A stretch of DNA of 64,000 nt from Kuschelorhynchus macadamiae (lineage: Eukaryota > Arthropoda > Insecta > Coleoptera > Curculionidae), in the NCBI GenBank assembly GCA_030620095.1, contig JAUTXW010001343.1, positions 224,501 to 288,500 on the forward strand. The letters run 5' to 3'. Below the pieces are notes generated by a model that made no database searches, was not told the DNA's origin, and was given only the letters and a program-made list of their open reading frames with translations. Below, piece after piece: positions 43,875 to 54,358 of this stretch (position 1 is its first letter; each line of letters starts with the position of its first letter). The position numbers and the translations under genes were made by a program.

Positions 43875-44777
43875 ATGGACAATTTTTTGGCATCGACTAG
43901 CAAAATAATTGACAATGACTTTGACTTATACACATGTACTCAAATGCAGAATTTTGCAAACCAACAAAACAATGAAACAGACGTATTTACAACTAGTCAA
44001 CAACAAACTATTCAGGACTTGAATGAAATTATTTACAACAGCCAAGTTCAGAATAATGCCAACAAACATAACAACGAAAAATATTTATTTACAGCTACTA
44101 AACAACAAACTCTTGACGATCTTAATGACATTATTGACAACAAAACTGACTTAATTACAACAAAAACTAAACAAACTCTTGAAGAACTGAATGACATTGA
44201 CGAAACTCAAAATTCTAGCGATGAGGATATTGTTTGTTTTCAAAAATCTAATCCAAATTATTTAACATTAAAATCGCCAATTAATTCTCCGAGACCAATT
44301 TGCTCTCCCTTTTTGTTTAGTGAAAATTCTGATTCGGAAGAAGAACAAATTGATCAAAATTTAAGTTTGGCTATTTGTCCTACTAATTCACCATATGATA
44401 TTGTAAATTCTGATTCGCAAGAAAAACAAATTGATCAAAATTTAAGTTCGGCTATATCTTCTATTAATTCACCATATGCTATTGTAAATTCTGATCCGCA
44501 AGAAAAACAAATTGATGCAAATTTGACTTCGGATATTTCTCCTAATAATTCACCAGTTGAACAAAATTCAATTTCGAAACCATCATTTATCATTAAAAAA
44601 AAATTTAAAATTAATAAAAAAAATAAAAAACAAATAGCAAACCTTAAGTGTCTGGGTTTCGCTATTCAAAATTTAACTAATTTGATCACAATTAAAAAGG
44701 GAGACGAAAGTACGGTGAATTATGTTAAACAGGCCTTTGACAAATTAGTTGACTCATTTGAAGAAATGGATTCATAA
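43875..44777 (+). CDS. Repeat-containing acidic Maverick protein, unrecognised
   Basis: I choose ATG 43875 (MDNFLASTSK); an upstream in-frame ATG at 43836 would add a hydrophobic stretch read from AT-rich leader. About 300 residues. Part 1 has three or four repeats around QQT(I/L)(Q/D)DLN(E/D)II. The middle has three repeats of about 27 residues of the type NSD(S/P)QEKQID(Q/A)NL, rich in Ser, Asp and Pro. A basic patch follows (KKKFKINKKNKKQ), then a helical C-terminus (AIQNLTNLITIKKGD). It looks disordered with a nuclear-localisation-like patch. It precedes the polymerase gene on the same strand. No family recognised. Confidence 0.7.
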   Translation: MDNFLASTSKIIDNDFDLYTCTQMQNFANQQNNETDVFTTSQQQTIQDLNEIIYNSQVQNNANKHNNEKYLFTATKQQTLDDLNDIIDNKTDLITTKTKQTLEELNDIDETQNSSDEDIVCFQKSNPNYLTLKSPINSPRPICSPFLFSENSDSEEEQIDQNLSLAICPTNSPYDIVNSDSQEKQIDQNLSSAISSINSPYAIVNSDPQEKQIDANLTSDISPNNSPVEQNSISKPSFIIKKKFKINKKNKKQIANLKCLGFAIQNLTNLITIKKGDESTVNYVKQAFDKLVDSFEEMDS

Positions 44778-44796
44778 AGTCAATTAATTTCTATTG

Positions 44797-44957
44797 CTTT
44801 TTTCAAAATTTGACTATAACTAAATAAAAATGCACAATATTAATTTTATTATTATACAAAGAACTTCAAAAATGCAATTGCTTTTTTCAAAATTTGACTA
44901 TAACTAAATAGAATTGCACAATATTAATTTTATTATTATTATTATGCAGAAAACTTA
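44797..44957. repeat. Two-copy direct repeat upstream of polymerase gene
   Basis: A unit of about 80 bp containing TTGCTTTTTTCAAAATTTG and GCACAATATTAATTTTATTA occurs at 44797 and 44878. It may duplicate the promoter or leader of the PolB gene. Confidence 0.75.
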
Positions 44958-44961
44958 AGAA

Positions 44962-47900
44962 ATGCATAAGTGTGCAACATGTAATAAAGTCTTTACTAGA
45001 AAGGATAATTTACTGCGACATATTAAAAAACATGTTAACGGAAATTCCACAAAACTCAACAGTTGGTTGAAAAAACCAAAGCTTGTTAAAGGTAAGAACA
45101 TTTTATTTTTCATGTCATATTTTGTAAAATATTTTTTTCTTAATTTATATAGATTCTACAAATATTGTAAAATATTGTAAAGAATGCAAGAAAAATATAA
45201 ACCAAAGTCTATGGGGTGGACATCTTCGATCTAGTGTGCACAAGAACAATTCCAAAATAGGCTTGGAGGAAGGTGTTGAAATTATCAAGTCAGCATTCAG
45301 GGAACGAATAATATCTTATAGGATTTCCTCACACCAAAACTTCATAAATGTGAAAGAATATTTTCAACATTTGGAATACAAAATTGCACATCTAATAGAT
45401 CAAGAACTCCAGAAACATAAATGTATCAAGCTAAATATGGAACTGTTCGGTTTCTATTTTAACCCCAGCAGCGACAGCTATGATGTCAAATCTTTTAATG
45501 CGCCGTTCCAAGTCATTTGCCAGGGATATCAGAAAAAAGAACTGTTAGAGCAAATCTGCACCATTATTGACCAGAAAGCTGACGAATTTGCAGAAAGAGA
45601 TTCAGGTAAAGAATTTATTTTCGATTTTACAACAGCAACAAAAAAAGTAATTTTTTAATTTTTACGTTGCAGGATGGGCTTTGATGAATTTACTTCATTT
45701 GGAAATTAATGTTAACAAGCACAATCCGCTGAGAGCCTCATCTTTTATCGAACTTCCTCAAGAGATCAAGAGACGTCAAGCTGTGATCAACATTAGGAAT
45801 GATGACAACTTTTGCTTCGCCTGGGCAGTTGTGTCTGCTCTTCACCAACCACGCGGATTAGCTTTTGAAACTTCATCCTACCCACACTACTCTTCTGTTT
45901 TGGATATGTCAGGTATAGAATTTCCAATGTTGCTAAAGAACATTAAGATTTTTGAAGAAAAAAATAACATTTCTATTAATGTATATGGATTAGAAATTAT
46001 AAATCCTAAAAAGGGGTATGAAGTAATTGGTCCACTTTATTATTCATCGAATAAAAAAAATCAACATGTCAATTTATTGTTAATAAGTGATGATGATGAA
46101 AAAACTTTTCATTATTGCTATATTAAAAATTTATCAAAACTAGTTTCTGCACAAATTTCTAAACATCACGGAAAAAAATATATTTGCGATGGTTGTTTAC
46201 AATATTTCCCTACAGAAGAAAATTTATTACAACACAATAGCTATGATTGTGATCATTTACGAATTAACCTACCTTCTAAAGAATTAATAAAAGATAAGTT
46301 TGGAAACTATTCATATGATAATATTTTGAAATTTGTAAATTATCATAAACAAATGAAAGTTCCTTTCGTGGTGTATGCAGATTTTGAATGCATTTTAAAG
46401 CCTTTAAATAATTACAATGTTGATAAAAATCCTAATACTTCATACACCTTAAAACAATATGAACATATTCCACATTCATTTGCCTATTACATTAAATGTT
46501 CCTTCGACGATAATTATTCTAAATTTGAAAAATATAGAGGTCAAAATTGTGATACATTATTTATAAATTCTTTAGAAAGAGATGTGTATAACATATACAA
46601 TAAATATTTAAAGGCTCCTAAAAAAATGATCCCTTTGAACGAACTGGACAAAATTTATCATAACTATGAAAAAGTTTGTCATATTTGTAATAAACCTCTT
46701 TTAAATGACAGGGTTGCAGATCATTGTCATATAACCGGTCTTTATAGAGGTCCAGCTCATTCACTCTGCAACATAAATTACAGAATACCTAACTTTATTC
46801 CAGTTATATTGCATAATTTGCGTAATTATGATTCTCATCTATTTCTTAAAAAATTATGCTTAAACAAAGAACAACTAACAGTTATCGCACAAAACAAGGA
46901 AAAATATATTTCATTTGAAAAGCTTATTCATGTGGATAACTATTTTGATAAAAAGACACAAAAGGCTAAGAAAAAAAATATATCATTAAGGTTTATTGAT
47001 TCTTTTCAATTTCTATCCCATTCTTTATCAAAACTCTCTGAAAGCTTAAAAGATGAACAATGTAAGGAAATAAAAAAAATTTTCAATGATGAAGAAAGAT
47101 TTAAACTTATTCGGCAAAAAGGTGTATTTCCTTACAGTTATATTGATGATTATTTAAAATTAGAAGAAACAACTTTACCTCAGAAAGACCAATTTTATAA
47201 TACTTTAACGGATGAGCACATCAGTGATGCAGAATACCAAAGAGCTGTAAAGGTTTGGCAATTGTTTAAATGTGAATCTCTTGGTCAATACTCCGACGTT
47301 TACTTACTCTCTGATACTTTACTTTTGGCAGATATTTTTGAAAATTTTAGAAGCACTTGTTTATCCACATATAAGCTCGATCCAGCTCATTTTTACACTT
47401 TTCCAGGTTTATCCTGGGAGACGTGTTTGCATTATACTGGAATAGAGTTAGAATTGTTAACTGATCCAGATATGATACACTTTTTCAAAAAAAGCGTTCG
47501 CGGTGGTGTGAGCTCTTGCATTTGTAGAAAATCTGAAGCTAATAACCCATTTCTTTTAAATTTTGATCCTTTAAAGCCAACTAAATACATAATTTATTAT
47601 GATGCAACAAATTTGTATGGTTATGCAATGTCACAGCACATTCCAACGGGAGATTTTGTTTGGTTAACAGATAAAGAAATCAATGATTTAAATATTATGA
47701 ATATTTCTAAAAAATCTAATAAGGGATATGTTTTAGAAGTTGATTTAGAATATCCTACAAGTCTACATTCTTATCATAACGATTTTCCGTTTTGTCCAGA
47801 AAACTTTAAACCGCCAAATTCTAAATGCATAAAATTAATACCCAATTTAAATGATAAATCAAAATATGTTATTCACTATCAATTATTAAAACAATGTTTG

Positions 47901-48867
47901 GAACATGGACTCAAGTTAACTAAAGTTCATAGAGTTTTACAGTTTTCTCAATCTGATTGGTTGAAAAAATATATAGACTTGAATTCAAGATTAAGAAATG
48001 ATTCAAAGAATGAATTTGATCGTAATACTTACAAGTTTTGCAAATAATAGTATTTATGGCAAGACTATGGAAAATGTTGATAGGAAAATTGACGTAAGAC
48101 TTGTTACAGAGTGGGAAAAAAATAGAAGAAAAGATGGTGCTGAGAATTTAATTGCAAAACCATATTTCAAGGACTTAACAATATTTTCTGAAAACTTGGT
48201 AGCTATTCAAATGCAAAAGATTCAAGTTACTTACAATAAACCAATATATGTAGGCTTCTCAATATTAGATATATCTAAAACTGTCATGTATGATTTCTTT
48301 TATAATTTTTTAAAACCTCTTTATCAGGAAAATATTTCACTTTTATACACCGATACCGATTCGTTCATTTTAGAAGTCACAACTCCAAATATTTATTCTG
48401 ACATGATAAAAAATATTCACAAATTTGACACATCTAATTATGAATTTAATAATATTCATGAAATGCCTATTACAAAGTCAGTTATAGGAAAATTCAAAGA
48501 TGAATATGCTGGTGAACCCATTACTGCTTTCCATGGTACTGGAGCAAAAGCATATTGTATTAAAACGGAAAACAGTTTAACAAAAAAAGCAAAAGGTGTT
48601 AAAAAAAGTGCAATTAAAAAGCAGTTGGATTTTATTCATTATAAAGATGTTGTTGAAAATCATTCTAAAACCTTTTGTTCAATGTATGTTTTTCGATCTA
48701 GACAACATACAATTTTTACAGAGTTAATTAATAAATTGGCTTTGAGTTCCGAAGATGATAAGCGGTATAAAATTCCCTATAGTTTTAATACATTAGCTTG
48801 GGGACACCAAGATATTGCTTTGTATCAATGGAATGCAGAACATGAAGATTTAGATATATTTATGTAG
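44962..48867 (+). pseudogene. Maverick protein-primed DNA polymerase B, three exons, one frameshift
   Basis: Exon 1 44962-45091, exon 2 45153-45605, exon 3 45673-48867; donors GTAAGA and GTAAAG, acceptors TTATATAG and CGTTGCAG, phases consistent. N-terminus: a C2H2 finger (CATCNKVFTRKDNLLRHIKKH) and a second finger-like motif (YCKECKKNINQ...LRSSVH). Exon 3: exonuclease VYADFECIL, an HNH/EndoVII-like CHICNKP...DHCHITGLYRGPAH block, Exo III SDVYLLSDTLLLADIF, polymerase motif A YYDATNLYGYAMS, motif B NNSIYGKTMEN, motif C LLYTDTDSFIL. A one-base frameshift near 48030-48040 separates motif A from B. It would replicate the element by protein priming. About 1260 residues in total, usual for insect Mavericks. 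Confidence 0.92.
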
Positions 48868-48933
48868 ATATTATAAGGTATTTAAATTTGTTGTTTTTGA
48901 AACCAAAGTTAGTCTTCATAAGTCTTTCACAAA

Positions 48934-49194
48934 ATGTGCTTAGAAACTTTTGACAAAGAAATTGATAACAGTTATTTTAAAACATATGAAAAACGACTTT
49001 CCACTTTTAAAAAATGGAAAGGAAAATTGAGACCAGAAGTGTTAGCTGGAGCTGGCTTTTACTATACTTCAATCAATGATATTTGTAAATGTTTTTATTG
49101 TGGTATTGAAATTTTTGATTGGTTAAGTTATGATGATCCTATTGTGGAGCATAAGAAATTTGCTAGGAATTGTGATTTAAATAACTGTTTATGA
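48934..49194 (+). CDS. BIR-domain (IAP-like) protein of Maverick
   Basis: 86 residues, intact. Residues 18-82 are one BIR domain: YEKRLSTFKKWKGKLRPEVL, an AGAGFYYT segment, then zinc ligands C-F-Y-C, sixteen residues, His, six residues, Cys, exactly the BIR spacing. It has no RING, CARD or second BIR. BIR proteins of cellular and viral IAPs bind caspases or IAP antagonists; an anti-apoptotic role is inferred. It lies 67 bases downstream of the PolB stop on the same strand, so it may be an early gene. Host capture is likely because BIR genes also occur in insect viruses. Confidence 0.88.
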   Translation: MCLETFDKEIDNSYFKTYEKRLSTFKKWKGKLRPEVLAGAGFYYTSINDICKCFYCGIEIFDWLSYDDPIVEHKKFARNCDLNNCL

Positions 49195-49403
49195 AAAAAT
49201 AGGAATCGAATAATTGTAACCATTCAAAATAAGTCTTCAAGCTACACATTTTATATAGTATTATTAATATCCTTATTTATGAACTTTTACATATATTTAA
49301 ATTAAGTATTTTATTGTTATTTTTTTACAACTGCTTTTGCTTTCGTGGTGAAAGTATCTGCTTAATGTTAATAAATTTGGAATATAATTATTAATTTGTT
49401 TTA

Positions 49404-49736
49404 ATGACTATCAGTAGATCTCAATTTATTCTTCTTTATTTTATTTTCCAAAATGTTTTTTATGTTCATCATCCCCCTGGCGTAACACAGTGTGAAATAT
49501 GTTTTTCTAATAAAACAGACGTCACTCTAAGTAAATATTGTAAATTTATGAAAATTGGATTAATTAACAATAGTACAATTAGTTGGATGGAATGAATAAA
49601 TGGAAATGAAAATGCAAGTAAATTTTTTAAAATTTTGTATCATTATCCAAATCGATCTATTTTTGATACAAATTGGATAGAAAGGTTAGAGTTTAAAAAT
49701 AATCATTTTAACCCCCAACTGTACCAATTATTATGA
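49404..49736 (+). pseudogene. Unrecognised Maverick ORF with signal-like N-terminus and in-frame stop
   Basis: ATG 49404 opens a frame broken only by TGA at 49593 and ending at TGA 49734 (110 sense codons). The N-terminus is hydrophobic (FILLYFIFQNVFYV) like a signal peptide or anchor. It is followed by CEICFSNKTDVTLSKYC with four cysteines. After the stop, aromatic-rich sequence continues (YHYPNRSIFDTNWIERLEF). No family recognised. The spacers 49195-49403 and 49737-49925 hold nothing. Confidence 0.5.
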
Positions 49737-49925
49737 CGGATTCAAAAATTATTACTTTTCCATCATTAGTGTTACAAACTTTGCATTATTTTTATACATT
49801 ACCATTTTAATTATTTATCTTTATTACAAATTTCAAACTGGAAATCTATTTTTTCATTAATCCATTTTAATCGAAACTTTAAAGAAAGTGGGGATGAGAA
49901 TATTTAAGTACAAGAATAACACAAT

Positions 49926-50456
49926 ATGTTTCAGTCTCGTTTAGTCATTATGAACAACGCCGTGGTTCATAAACCTTTGGAAACGCTTCTTAATTCAAAA
50001 ATTTATTTTTTAAATAATTCTTTGTCAAAATTTGTTCTTGTTGGCATTAGTTTAAATGATTTTTCTCCAAAAATTGTAATTGGTGGAAAAACTGGATTTT
50101 CAATCGCACTAACCGAAGAAAATTGGAAAGACATTTGTGTTCATCAAGGAATTATTGTAAACAATTTCTACTTTCCTCAAGTTGATCAAACCAGTGTGAA
50201 TATAAACAACATTCATCTGCAGGTTCAGAAAATAAATGATACCCCTGTTCTACAAATTACAAAAGGCCCACACTTCATATACTTAGGACAAGAGTCTTTG
50301 GACAATTTGTGGCGATTAAAGGAAATTATTGATTATAGATTATCTATACTTAAAAGGCAAGAATTCAATACATATTTCAAAATATTTCAAAATAATATTT
50401 CATCTGATTGTGGCGACTTGTGTACGCATGTTTATAATATAATATGTGGTACTTAG
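49926..50456 (+). CDS. Conserved-looking Maverick protein, unknown function
   Basis: 176 residues, intact (or from Met9, MNNAVVHK). Beta-rich central part (KFVLVGISLNDFSPKIVIGG, TEENWKDICVHQGIIVNNF) followed by a helical tail (DNLWRLKEIIDYRLSILKRQ). The pattern of strands, a W-x-x-(I/L) segment and a helix vaguely recalls PC4-like ssDNA-binding folds, but this is only an impression. It overlaps a following small ORF. Proteins of this kind sit between PolB and integrase in insect Mavericks as far as I recall. Confidence 0.65.
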   Translation: MFQSRLVIMNNAVVHKPLETLLNSKIYFLNNSLSKFVLVGISLNDFSPKIVIGGKTGFSIALTEENWKDICVHQGIIVNNFYFPQVDQTSVNINNIHLQVQKINDTPVLQITKGPHFIYLGQESLDNLWRLKEIIDYRLSILKRQEFNTYFKIFQNNISSDCGDLCTHVYNIICGT

Positions 50457-50572
50457 ATAGACTCCGTTTTGAAAAAAGAATAAATGATTGTAAACTTATT
50501 CTAGATTCGATATTATCTGAGGAACATAGAAATAAAATATATTTGACACGTTTTAATAAAAATTGTATTTGA
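50444..50572 (+). CDS. Small basic ORF overlapping the previous gene
   Basis: 42 residues, starts 13 bases before the end of the upstream gene in another frame (MWYLDRLRFEKRINDCK). It is predicted to be helical with alternating charge. The overlapping start suggests translational coupling or reinitiation. No family recognised; it could be fortuitous. Confidence 0.4.
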   Translation: MWYLDRLRFEKRINDCKLILDSILSEEHRNKIYLTRFNKNCI

Positions 50573-50720
50573 TGTTTTACTTAATAAAATTTTGGTTTAG
50601 TAAATGTGAATTTTATTTGAAATTAATTAGCACATTAAGACTTTGTAATTTGTATCAGCTAAAGCATAAAGTGAGGAACAGAAATAAAACAAATTTAACT
50701 AAAATTTAATTTCAATTTAA

Positions 50721-51653
50721 TTAAACAATATTTTTTTTATCAATCCATGTATTATATTTTTTATCAATTCCTAACCATTTCACATAAACTTTGTTTCCTT
50801 TCCTTCTCAAAAACTTCTCAATAAGATACACATCGGTATGATTTACTTTTAGTAATTCTTGCTCATAAAAACCACCCAGAATGTCCTGATTATCTTCGTC
50901 TTGAATTAAATATGTCCAAGGGTTTGTCATCTTAACTTCTTTAATGTGGAATATCTCATTTGACCAATTTGGTGTGTAACCTTTTGAAAATGCCTCTCGA
51001 TGCTTGCTTATTCGTACGTGATCACCCACTTTAAACTTTGGAGATTTTATATCTAACGTTTTAGCATGAGTAAATGCAGATTTCAAGATTCTATTTTCAT
51101 TTGTTTTATTTACTTGTTTTGGCTTCATTCCTATTGAAGAATGTTTTGTATTGTTATAATCTTTTACAATATCCGCTAATATATTAAACCATTTGTAATT
51201 TCCTTGAATGCTAAATATTTTCCACATATTATTCTTTAAAGTCCTGTTCACTCTTTCTACTATACTCGCTTTCAAATTGGAAAACGTGCTATAATGGTTA
51301 ATTCGAAATTGTTGCATCAAATTTTGAAAATTTACATTGAAAAACTCTCTCCCTCTATCCGTTTGCAAGTTTTTTGGTGGAGTTTTTGCACTGATTAATA
51401 TTTTTTTCATTGCCGCTGTTACGTCTTTTCCAGATTTAGATTTTAACGGTTCGGCCCAAACATACTTAGAAAATACATTTATGGTAATCAAGATATATTT
51501 AAATCCCTTATTAAATTTGGCATAGGGTAACATTTCAACCAAATCAGCTTGAAAAAGATCATTTAACCCTTTCACTACCACCCTTCTGCGTTTGTAGTTT
51601 TTTCTAGCAGGTTTATGTAATTCATTAACGACTTGTTGTTTAACGGTTGTCAT
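50721..51653 (-). CDS. Maverick integrase with chromodomain
   Basis: 310 residues, intact. The rve core has catalytic Asp in FQADLVEMLPYAK, Asp in LQTDRGREFF and Glu in KASIVERVNRTL. A C-terminal SH3-like segment (KFKVGDHVRISKHREAF) leads to a chromodomain (VYLIEKFLRRKGNKVYVKWL, YNTWIDK). A DDE enzyme that would insert the element with short target duplications; the chromodomain may direct it to methylated histone. First of four minus-strand genes that include the coiled-coil protein and ATPase. An N-terminal zinc-binding region seems absent, as the Met lies directly before the core. Confidence 0.93.
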   Translation of the reverse strand: MTTVKQQVVNELHKPARKNYKRRRVVVKGLNDLFQADLVEMLPYAKFNKGFKYILITINVFSKYVWAEPLKSKSGKDVTAAMKKILISAKTPPKNLQTDRGREFFNVNFQNLMQQFRINHYSTFSNLKASIVERVNRTLKNNMWKIFSIQGNYKWFNILADIVKDYNNTKHSSIGMKPKQVNKTNENRILKSAFTHAKTLDIKSPKFKVGDHVRISKHREAFSKGYTPNWSNEIFHIKEVKMTNPWTYLIQDEDNQDILGGFYEQELLKVNHTDVYLIEKFLRRKGNKVYVKWLGIDKKYNTWIDKKNIV

Positions 51654-51694
51654 GACAACAAACTTGTTTATTCAATTTTAAGGAAGTTCACTTT

Positions 51695-52435
51695 CTATGT
51701 TTTGTAATAATTCGAAATATAACTTTTATATGTTTTTTCCCATTCATTCAATTTATCAATTTGTATTGTATAACTTTTTTCATTTAAAATTTTACTAATT
51801 TTAGTAATCTCCTTTTCTAATGCATTAAAGGATTTTTTTATCTCTCCAGTTAAGAAAGTAGTTGATCTACTATCACTATTTTTTAATTCCTCCTCTGTTT
51901 TATTTAATTCTTGTTCTAATTTCTTAATTACACTGGACATTATATTTTCCAAGGAAATATATTGTTGATTTTCTTCCAAAGTGAGTTGGTCAATTGTTCT
52001 ACTGTTAAGAATGCTATTTTGATTTCTTTTTTTTTCATCATCCAACCTTTTTATAAAAGTTCTTAATTGTTTAATTTTTTCCTTGTGTTTTTCAATTATT
52101 ACTTCTCTTATATTTGTTTCCATTATTTTATTAATTTTGTTGATATCATCACTTAATTTTTTGTCTTCCTTTTTAACATGTTCATTTAAAAATTGCAAAT
52201 CTTTACTTATTTGATTTAGCGTTAGCAACTGTTTATTAACGTTTTCAATTGAGGTATAACATCCTTTAATCTGGTTTTCATACTTTAAAAAATTTTCATC
52301 AAAAACCTTAAGCTTTTTAGCAAAGATTTCGTTATTTGTTTCATTTTCACCTAATCTCTTTTTTAAATTATTAATGTCACTTATTCTCTCTTGATTTTGT
52401 TTTGAAATATGGCGTCCAAATTTATCAACTGTCAT
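51695..52435 (-). CDS. Coiled-coil Maverick protein (MTVDKFGRH type)
   Basis: 246 residues, intact, starting MTVDKFGRHISKQNQERI. Most of it is heptad-rich coiled coil (INNLKKRLGENETNNEIF, LNKTEEELKNSDS). I recall the MTVDKFGR start from other Maverick proteins, but the function is not known to me; a virion scaffold or fibre role is conceivable. It lies 41 bases upstream of integrase and 49 bases downstream of the next gene, in the same orientation. Confidence 0.75.
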   Translation of the reverse strand: MTVDKFGRHISKQNQERISDINNLKKRLGENETNNEIFAKKLKVFDENFLKYENQIKGCYTSIENVNKQLLTLNQISKDLQFLNEHVKKEDKKLSDDINKINKIMETNIREVIIEKHKEKIKQLRTFIKRLDDEKKRNQNSILNSRTIDQLTLEENQQYISLENIMSSVIKKLEQELNKTEEELKNSDSRSTTFLTGEIKKSFNALEKEITKISKILNEKSYTIQIDKLNEWEKTYKSYISNYYKT

Positions 52436-52484
52436 GTTGAGCTTTCATTAAACAATAAATATGATTATATTTGATAGCTGTTAT

Positions 52485-53633
52485 TTATAGTATTACTTTA
52501 TCTTCTCTTAATTCTTCAATAATAGAGATAATCTCGTTACTATGAGCATTATTTCCCGCATCACTTGATGAAATTAATAAACGTAGCCTATCAACAATTT
52601 CGTTAACATTATTCCAGTATACATAGTCTGTATTTGATCTGTTTGTTTTCAAAATTAATCCCTTTCCTGTAGATTTGGCTCTAGTTGTTCTAAACGGAGG
52701 TTTTGGTTTGTTAAATGCTGTAACTAATCTTGGCAAGGTTTTTGTCTTTGTAATCCCCTTTCTTTGTAAATATGGTCCTATTATTGTAACATATTTGTGT
52801 GATGTATTTCCTTGAACTTGTTCATTTGAATCAAAATTCCTACGATATACATTTGTTTTAGCTAGAATGTTCATGTAATTATCTAAATCTTCCTTCTTAT
52901 AACCTTTCGGTTCTTTTTTGAAAAGCAATTCGTATAAACCTGGCGTGCCTGTGTACGTTATTCCTCCCACTTTAATGTCTTTTCCAATAATTTCTACCGG
53001 TATCTGTGTTAAACCAAAAGAAAACTTATCCGTTTCGAGGTCATGAACTATTCCATAATAATGGTCAAATTTATGTTGTGTATCTTTCACACCCTCATCA
53101 ATATATGATCTGGGTAATTCATGAAAATCTGCTAAGTAATCTTTATATGATGGTGTACCAACATAGGTTTGAATTGTTTTTCTAGTTTGTTCCAATATGT
53201 CTGACAAGTTTAAATTTGTTGTTGTGTCACTAGAAGGATCTGAAGTTTCTGTTATAACAGTTGATGACAATGGTTGTACTACAGGAGAGGAAGAAGTGAT
53301 ACTACTGTCATTTAAAAATGTTGGTAGTTCTGTAGGGAGTGACGGAGTTTTTCCTGTTTTCTGAATATTTTTCGTCGGAGTTGATGTTTTATAAAGATTT
53401 GTAGGTGTTTTGAAATCTTCATACTTTGAAACTCTTTATTCTTTTAAATCGAATGGTTCGGATTTACCAATACTTGAAATTAGCTGTTTAAGTGGTTGTG
53501 TTATTGGTCTATAAGTTTGTTCTAATTCGGACTGAGCAGTAGAAGTAGCTAATTTCAAGCTTTGATATTTCTGCTTCACGGCTTGTCTCGATCTTATTAA
53601 TTCTCGAGCTAAACGTTTATCCATGCTGTACAA
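52485..53633 (-). pseudogene. Conserved Maverick protein (DUF8207-like), in-frame stop
   Basis: The frame runs from ATG 53633 to 52485 and is broken once by TAA at 53436-53438 (codon 66), after which it continues in the same frame. N-terminal helix (DKRLARELIRSRQAVKQKYQ), a Ser/Thr/Pro-rich linker, then a compact domain (RSYIDEGVKDTQHKFDHYYG, TYTGTPGLYELLFKK, MNILAKTNVYRRNFD). I associate this domain with the DUF8207 family of insect Maverick proteins. Role unknown; its place next to the ATPase suggests virion morphogenesis. Alternatively the downstream Met at 53270 could be used. Confidence 0.72.
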
Positions 53634-53668
53634 GTTTTAAATGAAATAAAACTGCAAATTTTTTACTT

Positions 53669-54358
53669 TTATAAATATATAAAGGAATCGAATTTACTCC
53701 TATATCTGCCGTGATTTACTTCACAATCTTTGTCAATTACAAGAAAACCATATGGATCCATCCAACAGTTAGCACAAATATTTTTAAACTGATCAAATGT
53801 CATATCCAATATACAGTGGTCATTATATATATGTTTTAAACTCAAACAGTCCTGTTTAAATAAAATTAATAAGTTTGCATTTTCTCGAATTAGACGTTTA
53901 AGGATTGAGGAATATCCTTGAAAAATAAAAAAACAATCGGTGTTTCTATGCCTTCCATGCGTGAAATAGTCCCTAATAATAGATTGATTATGACAAGGAA
54001 TATCATCATAAATGATAACGGAATTTGGCTTTATCTCATGAGGTGAAATAATGTTCTCATCGCTATCATATTCAAAGTATCCAATTTCTTTCATAGGTTT
54101 TAACAACTTTCTTAAATATTCATATTTTGGTTGATCTAATGACTTTGAATAAACATAGACATTTTCAAACCTAATTCCATTTGGATGCTCGAGCAGTGTA
54201 AGCATAACGTTGGTTTTACCGCTACCACTGCAACCAACTATAAGCCCTCTTTTTGAACCACCGCAAAATAAGTCACCATGCTTTCTCAACTGTTTACTTA
54301 AAATTTTTTCGTCATGATTATTTACTGGTAATGAGAATTTTTGTTTTTCAATCCTCAT
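53669..54358 (-). CDS. A32/FtsK-like genome-packaging ATPase of Maverick
   Basis: 229 residues, intact. Walker A GLIVGCSGSGKTNVML at residues 40-55, Walker B NSVIIYDDIPC near 115, followed by a sensor-like FIFQGYSS. The family pumps DNA into capsids in nucleocytoplasmic viruses and is part of the Maverick core set. It is divergently transcribed from the PLA2-like gene across an 87-base spacer. Confidence 0.92.
   Translation of the reverse strand: MRIEKQKFSLPVNNHDEKILSKQLRKHGDLFCGGSKRGLIVGCSGSGKTNVMLTLLEHPNGIRFENVYVYSKSLDQPKYEYLRKLLKPMKEIGYFEYDSDENIISPHEIKPNSVIIYDDIPCHNQSIIRDYFTHGRHRNTDCFFIFQGYSSILKRLIRENANLLILFKQDCLSLKHIYNDHCILDMTFDQFKNICANCWMDPYGFLVIDKDCEVNHGRYRSKFDSFIYL

Noticed and set aside
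49926..50456. Firm assignment as PC4-like ssDNA-binding protein
   Set aside because: Only a vague secondary-structure impression; no diagnostic motif visible, so left as unknown.
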